Origin: Takakia lepidozioides
Taxonomy: Eukaryota > Streptophyta > Takakiopsida > Takakiales > Takakiaceae
Assembly (NCBI GenBank): GCA_030704615.1
Contig: CM060732.1
Span: 20,770,001-20,834,000 of the forward strand
Direction: 5' to 3'
Length of the DNA: 64,000 nt
Shown here piece after piece: positions 10,286 to 21,900 of the stretch. Within the stretch, counting starts at the first letter, position 1. Each line of letters starts with the position of its first letter. Made by a program: the position numbers and the translations under genes. The notes under the pieces were generated by a model. That model had not been told where the DNA came from. It did not search any database and saw only the letters and a list, made by a program, of their open reading frames with translations.

Positions 10286-11345
10286 CATGAAAGACTGGAT
10301 GGATGCGCATACTTCGTGGGAGTTCAAGCCGAAAACTGACCGGATTTATTTGTCAAATAATTTTGAATGGTCCCAGGCGTTGATAATCCAACTTCCTTGA
10401 TGGTCGCGAGGTTTGTATGTCCCCTCGAAGAAGCCACACACGATCTCCGACCTTGAACTGGGGTTGGAGTTGGCGATGTTGATCTGCATTTTCCTTGTAT
10501 TGTTTTTGAGCTTCTGCGAGGTGGAATGTAAGCTCTTTGTAAATCGTAGCAAGATGAGTAGCAAAGTTTTCTGCAGCAGGGCTTCCAACAGTCTTCATGT
10601 GGAAAAGATTTGCTCGAGGACGATGACCATAATTGGAGAAAAATGGAGTTTGTTTGGTCGAAGAATGTGTAGTGTTGTTGTAGGCAAACTCAGCGAATGA
10701 CAAAAGGTCCGTCCAATTATCTTGGTGATAATTTATCGTACATCGAAGATACTGCTCCAAAATCTGGTTTACGCGTTCGGTTTGACCATCAGTCTGTGGA
10801 TGATTAGCTGTAGAGAGATTGATCTTAGTATCCAATATGTGAAATAATCCCCTCCAGAAATTTGATATGAACTGTGGTCCTCGATCAGATACGATGTCCT
10901 TTGGGAGTCCATGAATGCGGTAGATATTATTGAGGAAGAGTCTTGCAGTTTCCTCGCCGGTAACCGTTTTATTACAAAGAATAAAATGTGTCATCTTTGT
11001 AAAACGATCTACAATAACAAGGATTGAATCGGTGGTCTTGGAAATTGGAAGGTCCGTAATGAAGTCCATAGACACGGACGACCATGGACCATTGGGAATA
11101 TGTAATGGTTGAAGAAGGCCGTAAGGTCGATGTCGTGGTCCCTTCGCTCTAGCACACATGTCGCAAGATTTTATAAATTTTTTCACGAGTTTCCACATCT
11201 GTGGCCACCAATAGTCCCTGGATATCAATTCCATTGTTTTGTTGAAGCCGAAATGTCCTGCAGCCGGAAGATCATGACATGTTTGAAGAGTTCACAGTCG
11301 TGTAGGTCCTGGAGGTACATAGAGAAGTTCCTTGAAATAAAGTAA
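10275..11345 (-). pseudogene. Gypsy integrase, DDE triad intact, two stops
   Basis: The minus strand shows the HHCC zinc domain (CHDLPAAGHFG, then CDMCARAK) and the rve core. All three acidic residues are in place: MDFITDL, VSDRGPQF and HPQTDGQTERVNQ. The C-terminal part has FKVGDRVWLL and LDYQRLGPFKI. One stop lies in the zinc domain. A TGA at 10353-10355 comes just after GPFKII, but the same frame goes on through INPVSFRLELP and MRIHPVFHVS. The catalytic core is therefore undamaged in a broken polyprotein. Confidence 0.8.
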
Positions 11346-11381
11346 GTCATATTCGAAGTCGTCTGTAACATGTGGGTTGTC

Positions 11382-12787
11382 TCAAGGTCGATTTAGTTGA
11401 CTTCGTAGTGTCGTAGCAAATTGGTCGCTCTTCAGTGCTTCCTGAATCTCTTTTATGATCTCTGCATCGTCATAGGTGGACATAGATAACATATTCAATT
11501 GGAGATTTGCTGATTTCAAGATGATGGATTTCTGTTGGTCAAAAGCTGCATCTCCTTCTTTTGGCGCAAGATACGATCGTCGAAAAAGAGCATCTGGTTT
11601 TTCTTTGAAGATGTCCGGGACGGTAAGTAATAACAAAATCAACCTTGTTAGTGACATACTCCATCTCGCTTGATGTCGATTCAAAACACGAGCACTCATA
11701 AAATACTCGAGGTTTTTGTGATTGGTATAGATAGTGACATGATGTTGTCCCTCCAATAGATGACGCCACTCCTCAAAAACATCGATAATCGCTGTAAGTT
11801 CTTTGTCATGGATTTCATAATTGATCTCCGCAGCGGAAATTTGCGAGAACGAAAACCAACAGGGTGAAGTCGGCCATCTGTACCGTATTGAGAGAGTACC
11901 GCGCCAAGTACAAAGTCCGATGCATCTGCTTCCAAAAAGAATGGTTTAGATGGGTCTGCATGTACCAGTATTGGATCCGTTGTAAATGTCTGCTTCAGTC
12001 TTTCAAATGCTTGGTCAGCCTTCTCGTCCCATACAAATTTGTCCTTCACTGTGAGTCGTGTCAATGGTGCAGCAATTTTGGAGTAGTCCTTGATGAAGAT
12101 TCTATAGAAATTTGTAAATCCCAGAAAACATTGTACATCTCGGACCGAAGTGGGTTTAATCCACTCGATGACGGTTTGTATTTTCTTCTGATCCATAAAG
12201 ACGCATTTGTCGGAAATAATGTAGCCCAGAAATTCGACCTCAGATTGATGGAAAAGATATTTTTCCAACTTGGCATATAGTTATCTTTATCTTAATTTAT
12301 CAAGGACAAGGCGTATATGGCGACATTGTTCTTCTTCATTATGTGAAAATATCAAAATGTCGTCCAAATAGATGACTACAAAGTCATCTAAGAATTCTCG
12401 AAAGATGTTATTCATCATATGTTGGAAAATTGCTGGAGCATTTGTAAGACCGAAAGGCGTAACACTGTATTCAAAATGTCCATACCTTGTTCGAAAAGTT
12501 GTTTTCCATTCGTCTCCTTCTTTTATCCGTACAAAGTTATAAGCTCATCTCAAGTCAATTTTGGTGAAAATCTTCGCTCGTCCCAGTTGGTCCAGAAGCC
12601 CAGAAATCAGCGGCAACGGATAACGATTCTTAATTGTGACTTTGTTGAGACCGCAATAGTCCACACACACGAGTAATGATCCGTCATTCTTTTTCACAAA
12701 CAAGATAGGCGTCCCCGCAGGTGATTTTGAATGTCGGATGAAGTTCTTCGACAAATTTTCATCAATGTGCTCACGTAATGCAGCCAA
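11382..12787 (-). pseudogene. Gypsy reverse transcriptase and RNase H, frameshifted
   Basis: The segment at 12787-12545 has the RT entry region ([27 protein letters not shown]). The catalytic box [11 protein letters not shown] reads from minus strand 12390-12350 in another frame. FLGYIISDKCV and WIKPTSVRDVQCFLGFTNFYR lie at 12240-12090. RNase H follows with FFLEADASDFVLGAVLSQ, and a further frameshift leads to YTNHKNLEYF and RHQARWSMSL. At least three frame changes separate the blocks, so no active polymerase can be made. Confidence 0.8.
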
Positions 12788-12898
12788 CTCCGTCTGGGAT
12801 AAGTTATAGATTGGGCCGAATGGTGGTTGGGCTCATTCTTGTAACTCAATTGCACAGTCATAAGGTCGATGTTCTGGCAATATGTCTGCATTTTTTTT

Positions 12899-13519
12899 CT
12901 AAAAGACATCCTTGAAATCTTGATATTGAGTGGGTAATGTCGAAGTACCTTTGTCTGTTGTGGTCTTGATCGGAGTCGCATAAAGTGCAAATGCCGCATC
13001 CTTTTTGGTAGCTCTCATGAAAGCTCTAGCTCCAAGGAACAAGGGTTGAATACCTTTCATATTTATACATTTTTGTCTTGCAGAATTTTTTCGCGATCGC
13101 CAGTCGATGTCAGGAATGTGAAGTACGAACCAGGGAAGTCCAAGGATCACATGATTCGTTGGAGACTGGATGATATTGAAAACAATATGTAATGCTTGAT
13201 CTTCAAGCTTCACTTCAAGTGGTCGAGTTTCATGGTCAACATTTCCTGATGCTAACGGTCGTCTATCTATGACTTCAACGGGGGCCGATAGTTTCTTCTT
13301 TACGAGCGTTAAATTGTGTTGCTTCGCAAAGTTTTTGTCAATAAAACATGTTGAAGCCCTTGAGTCCAAAAGTGTTTCTACAGAGATATCTCGATTTTGC
13401 ACTCTGATTTTTTTACCGGAACTGTGAAGCAAAGTGCAGGGTCTGGAGGTAAAAAAAGACATTTTTTTTGTGAGGAATTTGTGGTGTCCAGCCGCATGGT
13501 CCCTACTGTGACTGGACAT
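12899..13519 (-). pseudogene. Gypsy aspartic protease domain with altered active site
   Basis: The frame reads VETLLDSRASTCFID where the family has LLDSGAS. Active-site Gly is replaced by Arg (GGA/CGA-type change). The second family landmark, HVILGLPWF, is present. Gly after Asp-Ser/Thr is required for the fireman's-grip geometry of retropepsins, so processing would fail even without the frameshifts elsewhere. The domain overlaps the end of gag by 17 bases in another frame. Confidence 0.75.
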
Positions 13520-14544
13520 TTTTGTTTTCCGACCTCCTCATATTGAACACTTGAGTTGCGCCCCGAGCTTTGAATCTTCTCTTGTTGGGGCAGTTTAATG
13601 TTATATGATATTCTTCTCCGCAATAGAGGCATAATCCATTTGAATGCCATCTTTGCTTTTCTTGTGGCATCAATGGCTTGAATCGGACAGCATCAATCTG
13701 CATAGGATCACTACCAGATGTCTGGTGAATCGTTGTGTTTGGTGTCGTAGTAGCAGCAGCATGATGCGTCGTCGACCATCTAGATCGCTTCTCTTGTCGT
13801 CTTTCGAACAAACGATTATCGCATGCAATGACTTGGGTGATGAATTCGCTCAGTGTGCTCACGTTTGGCATTGTCAGTAGCAAATCTTTTACATCCTCTT
13901 TTAGTCCACATCGAAACTGACTAATGAGACTCTTCTCATTCCAGTCGAGGTCGCACGCAAGTTGTCGAAATTCGGCAGCATAAACGGAAGCAAGACGTGC
14001 TCCTTGTCGAAGATTTTGCATCTTTGTCTTTGCAATTCTCTCCCTATCATTTTCTTCAAACGGTGCAGTGAACTCGAACATGAATGCTTCAAAATTGTAT
14101 AGTAAATGCGAATTTTTTTCTAATAGCGGTGCAAATCAAGATAGGACAGTGCCTGATAGAAGGGTGCACACGAATTCCACTTGAATATCTTCATCGGGGT
14201 AGCGTTGTGGATGTAGTCGTAAGAACAGTCGTATTTGTTGAACAAAACCGCGAAATCTTTGATCTTGTCCCATCAAATTTCTCGGGTATGCTGATCTTTG
14301 GTTCTCTCGTAATCTGTTGAAGAGGAACCGTTGCAGTAGGAGCTGTTGCAGTAGAGACTCGTATGGTTGAAGATCCATTGTTCGACTCCTTTGATTCTGA
14401 AATTTATTGTTGCAAATTGTGGAGAGCGTTGCCAAGATCTTGAGACTGATCAGCTTGTAATTAGGCGGTAGAGGTACGAAGTTCTTGCATCTGGAGCTGA
14501 AGACTCTGCAATGTGGCGACCATTTCCGCAAATGTGCATTCCAT
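13503..14544 (-). pseudogene. Gypsy gag with CCHC zinc knuckle
   Basis: The likely start is the ATG at 14544 (MECTFAEMVATLQSL). It is soon followed by a TAA, then continues in other frames. The core gag block FRGFVQQIRLFLRLHPQRYP sits at about 14265-14205 and LASVYAAEFRQLACDLDW at about 13998. The nucleocapsid knuckle CLYCGEEYHITLNC (CX2CX4HX4C) lies near 13615. Gag packages the element RNA. Two frame changes make it non-functional. Confidence 0.75.
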
Positions 14545-14549
14545 CTTAA

Positions 14550-15182
14550 CTAACTAAGGAACAAACTTTAGTCTCGCCAAACTGTCAAGGACGAGAACAT
14601 GACTGACCACAAACAAGATATCAGACTAGAGGTACAAGACTAGACAAGAAGTCAAGGTCGACGTGACCGAATGCATGATGGGTAAACATGAATCAAGATG
14701 ATCTTTATAACAATGGACAAGAGTATAAGATACTGGAACTCGACTCGAATACTGGAATGCTGGGAACTGGACTGGGGTACCAGATACTGGAAACTGGACT
14801 GGAGTACTGGGACTGGGAACAAGAGTAGCTTGAACTTGTGTTGGCGAGACTGAAGAGTGTCCAGTCTCGCCTCCTATATATACTGGCTACTAGGAGGTTC
14901 CCTAAGAGGGTTCCCCAAAGGAGGTTTCTTGATGGAGAAGTTTCCAAAGTTCTTGATGAAGAAGTTTCATTAAACAAAGGAGGTATCTTGATGGAGAAGT
15001 TTCTTCCCAAGGAAGCTTCCTGAGCAGTTTCCCAAGTTACTCTCGGTAATTTGATAAACTTCCGATAATTTGGTAACTAATGGTAACTTATGATAAATAA
15101 TGGTAGATCATGGTAGATCATGAAATTTTTTGGTAACATGATAACTTGGTAACTTTTGGTATTTACTCCTGGTAAGTTCCTC
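14550..15182 (-). repeat. 5' LTR and leader of the minus-strand gypsy element
   Basis: This non-coding block lies upstream of gag. It contains a minus-strand TATA box (TATATATA at 14875-14882) and a 9-bp inverted repeat just downstream of it. It also holds several internal short repeats: TACTGG(A)AACTGGACT units at 14730-14820, CTTGATGGAGAAGTTT units at 14918-15005, and GGTAACT/GGTAGATCATG units at 15050-15160. LINE sequence resumes at about 15183. The second LTR is lost, so the exact ends are unproven. Confidence 0.55.
14843..14871. repeat. Perfect 9-bp hairpin at the LTR transcription start region
   Basis: GGCGAGACT at 14843-14851 and AGTCTCGCC at 14863-14871 are exact reverse complements with an 11-base loop. 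On the minus strand the hairpin follows the TATA box by about 4 bases, so it would lie at or near the RNA 5' end. A GGCGAGACT-like copy (TTGGCGAGAC, minus strand) recurs near 14575. Confidence 0.7.
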
Positions 15183-15184
15183 TA

Positions 15185-17428
15185 GGCTATGTCCGTGACA
15201 GCTGCCAGGTAGAATATAGAAGGTCTGAAAACTGCGCAGGGCCTTCTATCAAGTTGTCTATGTATGCAGACGACACCACTCTCTTGCTTAACAATGAAGA
15301 TGTCTCCAACATCGCCAGAGCTCGACAAGCCTTGCATCAGTTCTGCTTTGCTTCGGGATTGAAAGTGAACTGGAACAAATCGGTGGGACTCCTTACGAAG
15401 ACTCTTCCAAATGCTTCTAGACAACACTGCCCGTCTTGGGGACAGGACCTGGGTCTCAAATGGTTGTCGCCAGGTATGTCACATACTCTTTTAGGCTTTT
15501 AGGTGGGCATTGGACTCACAAAGGAACAAAGGTTTGAGCCAATCCTTTGGAAGCTTCCTAATAAGCTGGCCTTTTGGAGCTCGGCCACGCTCTCTTTGGC
15601 TGGAAGAGCTCTGGTCTTGAATCAAGTCTTGTTAGCCTCTATATGGTTTTCCGCATCTGTGTGGTCTCCAGGATCAAAGCTAGTAGACAAAATCAAAGCT
15701 ATGATGCGTAATTTTTATGGGGTGCCACACCTCAATCCCCCACCATAAGAGCTCTGGTCTCATGGGCACAGCTATGCAGACCCGGAAAAGAAGGCGGGCT
15801 AGGGCTGATTGATCCATCATGGCAAATTACCGCTCTCCTAGCGAATCCCATAACCCTGCAGCTAGGAACCAGCCCTTGGTGCAACCTGGTAAGATCGCAT
15901 TTAGTGAACTCCACGCCTCTGAATTCCAACTCCTGGGCTCCTTCGTTAAGGTGGCTAGTCCACGGATCAGCCAAATCGAACTGTGCTGGAAGCAAGGCCT
16001 GGAAGTCCATATGGAGCGCCTGGCTATCAATCAGACCGCATCTGTTCCAGAGAAGAGCGCGCTGCTTTGAGGAGGCAATTCGCCAGCCTCTGTTTGGAAA
16101 TAGAAATCTGGACTATGCTCCCATGATCGCGCTTCATAAGAAATGGACAACGTGGGAAAACGAAGGGATCACGCACATCGCCAACATTTGGGAGAATGGC
16201 GAGTTCCTGCCACCGGCTCTGCTGTCCTCTCTAGTTTCGGCCAGTTCCATACGAAACCTCATTGTCGCCAAACCAGCATGGCAGTCTGTTAAGAGAGGTA
16301 TCTCCACCGTTGAGTAAGGGCAAAACATATGTCACTCCCTGTTTAGCTATTGCCCATTCGGATACGCATTGGTAAGGCTTGGAATTTGCTGCAGACGCTG
16401 CGGGAAGTCTCCAGTACGTAGGTCAAGGACAGATGCATAAGGTCTCGGCGTTTATAATTAGAGTTTTTGAGACTCTATCAGGGACTCCAGACCCCAAGCC
16501 GCCCCCAAGAGACGAATCGAGCTGGGCTCGGAAAATGCCACTGACCTGGTTCCCGCGCTTTCCACTTACCAGGCTGCAGTTTGATCCAGGAGAGTGGACC
16601 TGGATGGATGCCAAAAAAACGCCGCTCCTAGGATATATAGTCGGGATGGGCTACAGAATGCAGCTGGGAAATGCCAACTTCACAACCAAGTGGAACAAAA
16701 AATGGAATCTCAACCTGCGAATCCCACCCTGGAAAGGAGTTTGGAAAGATATCTGGGCCAAACACCGCTCGGCAAAAATTAGCGCGTTCCTCTGGAAAAT
16801 CGCCAATCGAATCCTTCCTGTGGCTGTCAGTTTGCAGGGTCGCGATCCCACATGCATGGTGTGTAACTGTGGCATGGCAGAAACCACGGAGCATTGTCTC
16901 TTCACTTGTCACTTTCCTTTAAGAATTTGGCATCTCGTGGCGGACTTTTACTCTGCTTGGAACCCCCTCCCTCCCTTGTCAGCACCTCTGCTCATGCTTA
17001 ATCTAAGTAGAGATTCAGCTTGGAATAGCTGCCAGATATAGGCTTGTCTTCGTGCACTTACACTTTGGGCCATTTGGAAGGGAAGATATGACTTGGTATT
17101 TCAAGGAAGACAACCTAGTATCAAATCGATTCTAAGCAAAAAAAATTCGGATCTGATGACTGAAGGGCGTAAAGCGCAGGTGTCTTTGCAAGCAGCTGTC
17201 AGCAGGTGCAGCGAAAGAAGGAGCAGGGAGCTTTTCGAGGATTTCGACACCCCTGGGCAAAAGACGGCCTCATCTGCACAAGGCTCTCTGACTCCAGAGT
17301 TGAATGGCGTGATCAACTCCCCAGCGCTTGGCAAATCGCCAACTGAGTCTGACGCCCCCGATATTAATTGGAAACACAGCAAGGCTCACAGCTCCAAATC
17401 CAAAATGTATCTAGATTTTGGTCACTAG
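15185..17428 (+). pseudogene. LINE ORF2, C-terminal half of reverse transcriptase and tail
   Basis: The frame enters at CYVRDSCQVEY-like sequence and reaches the catalytic box MYADDTTLLLN at 15260-15293. It continues to a TAG at about 15500, where GF-stop-VGIGLTK implies a CAG-to-TAG change, then through LPNKLAFWSSATLS. A frame change near 15745 leads to VSWAQLCRPGKEGGLGL, and later stops follow at 16315 and 17040. The zf-RVT-like tail shows CMVCNCGMAETTEHCLFTC near 16855-16911. The thumb and tail order fits plant L1-type LINEs. The fingers and endonuclease are missing. Confidence 0.8.
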
Positions 17429-17725
17429 TTCCTGTATGGGTCCTTTACAGGGTCTGACTTAATCGTTCCCTCCTCTCTGCCTCTTTATGATCTTGGCTGC
17501 AGTCTCCTTATCTTTTAAAGCGCTTCTTGGTTCTCTTACGAGTCTGCCAGGTAGTTAGCTTTCCATCTGTGCCTCGTTTTCGGAATCAGCCCCCCCCCCC
17601 CACCCCTTGCCAGACACTGGATGTTCCCCATGAGATACGCCTTTATGGCGAGGTTATTTTTTGTCCATCCATCTTATTTTCCCCTTATTTAATAAAATTC
17701 ATCAGGGCACCCAAAAAAAAAAAAA

Positions 17726-18560
17726 GCCTTACCGCTTAGGCACTTTGGTGAACTATAGCACTTCTATATTAATTCCAACACACTTTGTATGCGTTCATAT
17801 GATTCACAAAGACCTCTTCATTATCATTGTACCAAGAATAAGAGAGTAAACACGAGATGCTGGCTAAACCTAGAACAAGTAACCATTAACTGTAACCGGG
17901 GGTCTCACCTTACCCCACACAGGTCAGGTTTATTAAAAACAATGTCTCATGCCTCGCCCGTTCCAAACCCAGGCGGTTATGGGGGCCCCGCCGGTTCCTT
18001 GCACTCCAGGTTATTAAAGTTTTTTAGAACCTCCGCAGTGGGTATATATCCGGAACCGGACCTGGTTATTGGTGACGAAAACAGAGAACCGCCCAACACT
18101 GGTGTCCACCTTCCCAACAGAGGAAGGCAATAGTCCTTCCGGGAAGAGAGACATTCATTAATATGATGCTCACTTCAACATCTTTCTTAACAGATGTCTT
18201 TTTTTCCACAGAACAATATTCTTAGAACAACTTCCCAAATTGTTTCTTTACAACCCAATTACTTTACAATAAAGGCTAATTATTTACCCAGCAGCCTACG
18301 GTAATACGTTGTATTTACGGTAGTATAGACAAGTAGAAGACATTCGCATGCTTTTACAAAAGGTGACGCAAGCGTTTTCACATTTTTACGTTTTTACCTT
18401 CCTTATGATTGTGATGTTACGTTTTACTTGCGCCGCATTCATCACCATGAGCTCTTTATGATCCTGCACGTGCCGGGAGTTAATATGTGTATGTATGTAT
18501 CCATACATGTATAACGGTATCGCCGTACATGTAATTGGGGTGAGCAGGGATGAATGAATG
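17726..18560. other. No supported gene; CCGGTT-rich repeat-like DNA
   Basis: Following the LINE A tail, 17880-18130 is rich in CCGGTT/GGTTATT words like those at 5200-5420. It carries the inverted partner of the 5163-5180 repeat at 18087-18105. The rest (18130-18560) is AT-rich with a short GTAT run near 18485. I see no coding signal. Confidence 0.5.
18087..18105 (-). repeat. Right copy of the inverted sequence flanking the nest
   Basis: AACCGCCCAACACTGGTGT is the near-exact reverse complement of 5163-5180 (about 17 of 19 positions). Together they could be the ends of a larger element, or two dispersed repeats that happen to face each other. Confidence 0.35.
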
Positions 18561-18571
18561 CCGGATGACGG

Positions 18572-18607
18572 ATGCTGGACGACTGGCTATTGCCAGTCGT
18601 CCAGCAT
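18572..18607. repeat. Perfect 16-bp-arm hairpin, 4-base loop
   Basis: The arm ATGCTGGACGACTGGC at 18572-18587 is followed by the loop TATT and the exact complement at 18592-18607. It is GC-rich for the region and lies about 360 bases upstream of the protease start codon, so it could be in the promoter or a 5' UTR. No nearby run of T suggests a terminator. Confidence 0.85.
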
Positions 18608-18968
18608 TTAAACAGCAGGTGCCTAGCCGTTCGTATCCCGTATCGATACTGTATTTTGTGGTTACACGGTACGTCTAGGAAAGGGTGGGCGTCTAGTCTC
18701 CGCAGTTGCCTGCACACTGCGTGCTTCTCTTGTGTGCCATCTCTCCCGTCAGTCAGGCTCTCTCTGGGGAGGCCGCTTGCTTCCACGGATTCTCGTCTCG
18801 TTGCAGTGCAGGGCTTGCTGGCAGGATTCCACAAGGTTGCGGCTCCGCTGTGGATGATCGTGGGTGTGGAGATGGAGAGAGGAGGTCTGTGGTGAGTCCC
18901 ACCTGCAATTGGGAGGTGGGTGAGGGGAGCTCAAATTTGTCGGCAGAGGGAGGACGAGGTGTGATAGA

Positions 18969-21900
18969 ATGGAAGGGTTGCAGAGGAGATCGCGGGTGGG
19001 GGTTGCTTTGGTTCTGGGAATCCTCGCCTTTCTGTACGGTGTGTCCGCCAGGCAATTGCTGCCCGATTCTTACGATACGAAGTCACTGGATGTGGCGGGA
19101 CGTCAATCGAAGGGCCAAGGCTTTAAATGGAAACCCATGTCGGAAGAATTGACGTCAGATTTGGATGTCTTCACGGAGCGTTATATCGGGCATGGCGTTC
19201 AAGCGCCCCTCATTCACAGGTAGTGGCACTGACGTAAATTTCTTCTGTTTGGAAGCTGGGTGGGAGGAGGAGAGAAAATGGGGGAGGTGGGGGTGGCAGC
19301 AATATCGGCTCATGCACATTGAGGTAGTGTGGAAAATTTTGCTCATCAGATAGACGGAGGGAAGCAGAGGAAGAGAGATGAGAAGCCTGCCACCAACATA
19401 TGTCTCTGCACTCGATTAAAATGACTGGAAAGATGCTAGCTAGAAGGTATCGGGGGTTGCTAGCAGGCTCAGAGAGCACTTCCTCCATGCATAATTTTGG
19501 CAGAAACGCCTCCCTGAGTGTACTACCATGTGCAGTTGCTTTACAAATCCCCCACTGCCCAGTTACATGGAGTGCTCCGGCAGTGATTGTGAGAGAAATG
19601 GAAGGGAATTACTCAAAACAACAGGATGGACAGGCATCTTCTGAATCTAAGGCATTGTGAGTGCTCACCCACCAAGGTACAGCAGATTTGGTAAACAGCG
19701 ACTGGGATCTGGCAACAAGCAGCATAATTTCTAGTTGACTGTTGTTCTTGCGGGAGGTGACAATTAGGAACTGTAGTTTAAACACATTGCTGTCGTCAGA
19801 ACCGCATTGCTCCCCCCTATCACCGTTTCATGAGGGGGATATGTATAAGAGAGATGTGCTCCGGTAGTCTCACAATCATTTGCCCCTCCCAATACGGACT
19901 CCCTCATGTTCTTTTTCCCTCCTTGTCCCCCTGTTCAAACTGGCTCAAGGTGTATGGCCGCAAGGCTTCAGCAAACAATGTCTATTATACGTTTCTCTCT
20001 GTCATGTTGGCATCTGCCTTTCCTTGGGCGTAGTAATATTTTTTTCTTCGAGATCTATTTTTCTCAGTTTTGTTGCAGTGCAAACACAGTTACGTATGAA
20101 CATTACAATTGGGAGGTCAACTTGAGAGCCACAATATGAGGTTTTTTGTCTTTCATTGTTTTGGTGAGAGGCACTGTCAAAGTTCACACTCACACATGCA
20201 TATTCATTGTGTGCTGTGTTATTAGAAATGGTCTTCACACTGTGACAGCCTGCAAGCAATGTGCTGACAGTGCTGAGCCTGGTGAGGGAATAAAACAGAG
20301 AGAACTACATAGATGATGAGCCTATGCCAGAGTCCATAATGTGTGGCTATGATTCAGTATTCTTACCCATCATTTCAGGGTTTTCTTCTCTAAATTCTCC
20401 ATGTGAACTGCAGGAATGCCCCCTCTTCTCCCTTTCGTCCTATCAATGTAACACAACAACAGCTGCTTCTTGAAACTATTTTGAGAGACCAGGTTCGGAT
20501 TGCCACCATTCATGGTCAAATCGACAAAGTGGTGAACAAGGGAAAACATGCCAGCAAAACCTGGAATCCAGCTTCTAATGCCCAGAGTATTTCAGAGGAT
20601 TTTCAAGGCCCAGTTGTCTCAGGCCTAACCCTTGGCAGCGGGGAGTATTTCATCCGTCTTTCCCTGGGTACGCCAGCGAAGAGCATGTATCTTGTAATTG
20701 ACACGGGTAGTGACATCCTGTGGCTTCAATGTGCCCCTTGCAAAAATTGCTACCAACAAGAGGACCCCATATTTAACCCCTCACAGTCATCATCATACAA
20801 GATTGCGGGTTGTGGGACCAATCTTTGCCAGTCATTGGAGGACAGTGGGTGCAAACAGGGCGGGTGCCTATACCAGGTCAGTCTTCACCTTGAATGTGAT
20901 ACGTCGACCAGTGGTTGCTCTGTGAAGATGATTGCGGAAACAAGTTTGGGATGTGTGGGAGACAAATATGGTGGAAAAGAATGAGTCTGATGAAGTCAAT
21001 GTCAACAGTTTAGGTGGTCAAAGTAGATCAGTGTCCACATTTCTAGGTTCTTTATGTTAAGTTAAGGCGACGCTTGAATGGATGCATGACGGGGAGAAAT
21101 TTTAGTACGGAGGGGATCTTTGGGGAATGAGGCACTTGGGCAGCAGATGAGAGATATCTACTTGTTAGATTGCCGAAATTCCCCTATGGTGGATGTGTTT
21201 CTGAGGCTTAATTACTATTGATTGAACAGGTGGACTATGGCGATGGATCTTTCACCATAGGGGATTTTGGGACGGACATTGTCACGTTGGAGTCCACCAC
21301 GAATGGAGGTCCGGGGGTGACGAGCACTGTTCCAATAGGCTGTGGGCATGATAATGAAGGCTACTTTGTGGGAGCTGCTGGCCTGTTGGGGCTTGGGAAA
21401 GGACCTCTGTCTTTCCCCAGCCAAGTAGGTCCCTTTTTCGGGAACAAGTTTTCTTACTGTCTCGTGGATCGTGAAACGGACATCAGTGACAAATCAACCA
21501 TAGTGTTTGGAGATTCTGCAGTCCCAAGTGGAGTGAAATTCACTCCTATGGTCAGTAACCAAAGGGTTGGGACATTCTACTACCTCGATATGACTGGGAT
21601 CAGTGTTGGGGGCACTGCTTTGTCAATTCCTACAAGCACATTCCAGCTGGATCCCAGCAGTGGGAATGGAGGTGTGATAATTGACTCTGGCACTTCGGTG
21701 ACCCGGTTGGTATATTCTGCCTACACCACCATGAGAGACGCCTTTCGGGCTGGGACTGGCAATTTACCATCAACAGCTGGCTTCTCACTCTTTGATACCT
21801 GCTACGACCTGACAGGCAGATCTTCTGTGGATGTCCCCACTATTACCTTGCATTTTCAGAATGGTGTGGACGTCGATCTTCCAGCAAGTAACTACCTGAT

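Larger units (their letters stand above)
10275..15182 (-). mobile_element. Nearly complete Ty3/gypsy retrotransposon, minus strand
   Basis: Reading leftwards: LTR and leader (about 15180-14550), gag with CCHC knuckle, protease, reverse transcriptase with YLDD, RNase H, and integrase ending in the GPFKI and MRIHPVFHVS blocks that precede the chromodomain or C-terminus of many gypsy elements. The element is cut off about 10 codons later against the plus-strand gypsy LTR, so its 3' LTR is gone. Several frameshifts and stops break the polyprotein. The order gag-PR-RT-RH-IN places it in Ty3/gypsy rather than copia. Confidence 0.85.
5430..17725 (+). mobile_element. Plant LINE (non-LTR retrotransposon), split by nested LTR elements
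   Basis: The left part (about 5430-8640) holds a pyrimidine-rich 5' leader and ORF1. The right part (about 15185-17725) holds the end of ORF2, from the YADD box of reverse transcriptase through the zinc-knuckle-like tail, then a 3' UTR with AATAAA-like TTTAATAAAATT and a 13-base A tail at 17713-17725. Both parts read in the plus direction. The AP endonuclease and the first part of the reverse transcriptase are absent, so the insertions between 8640 and 15185 came with a deletion. Stops and frameshifts show it is dead. The 5' limit is approximate and I did not find a target-site duplication. Confidence 0.75.
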
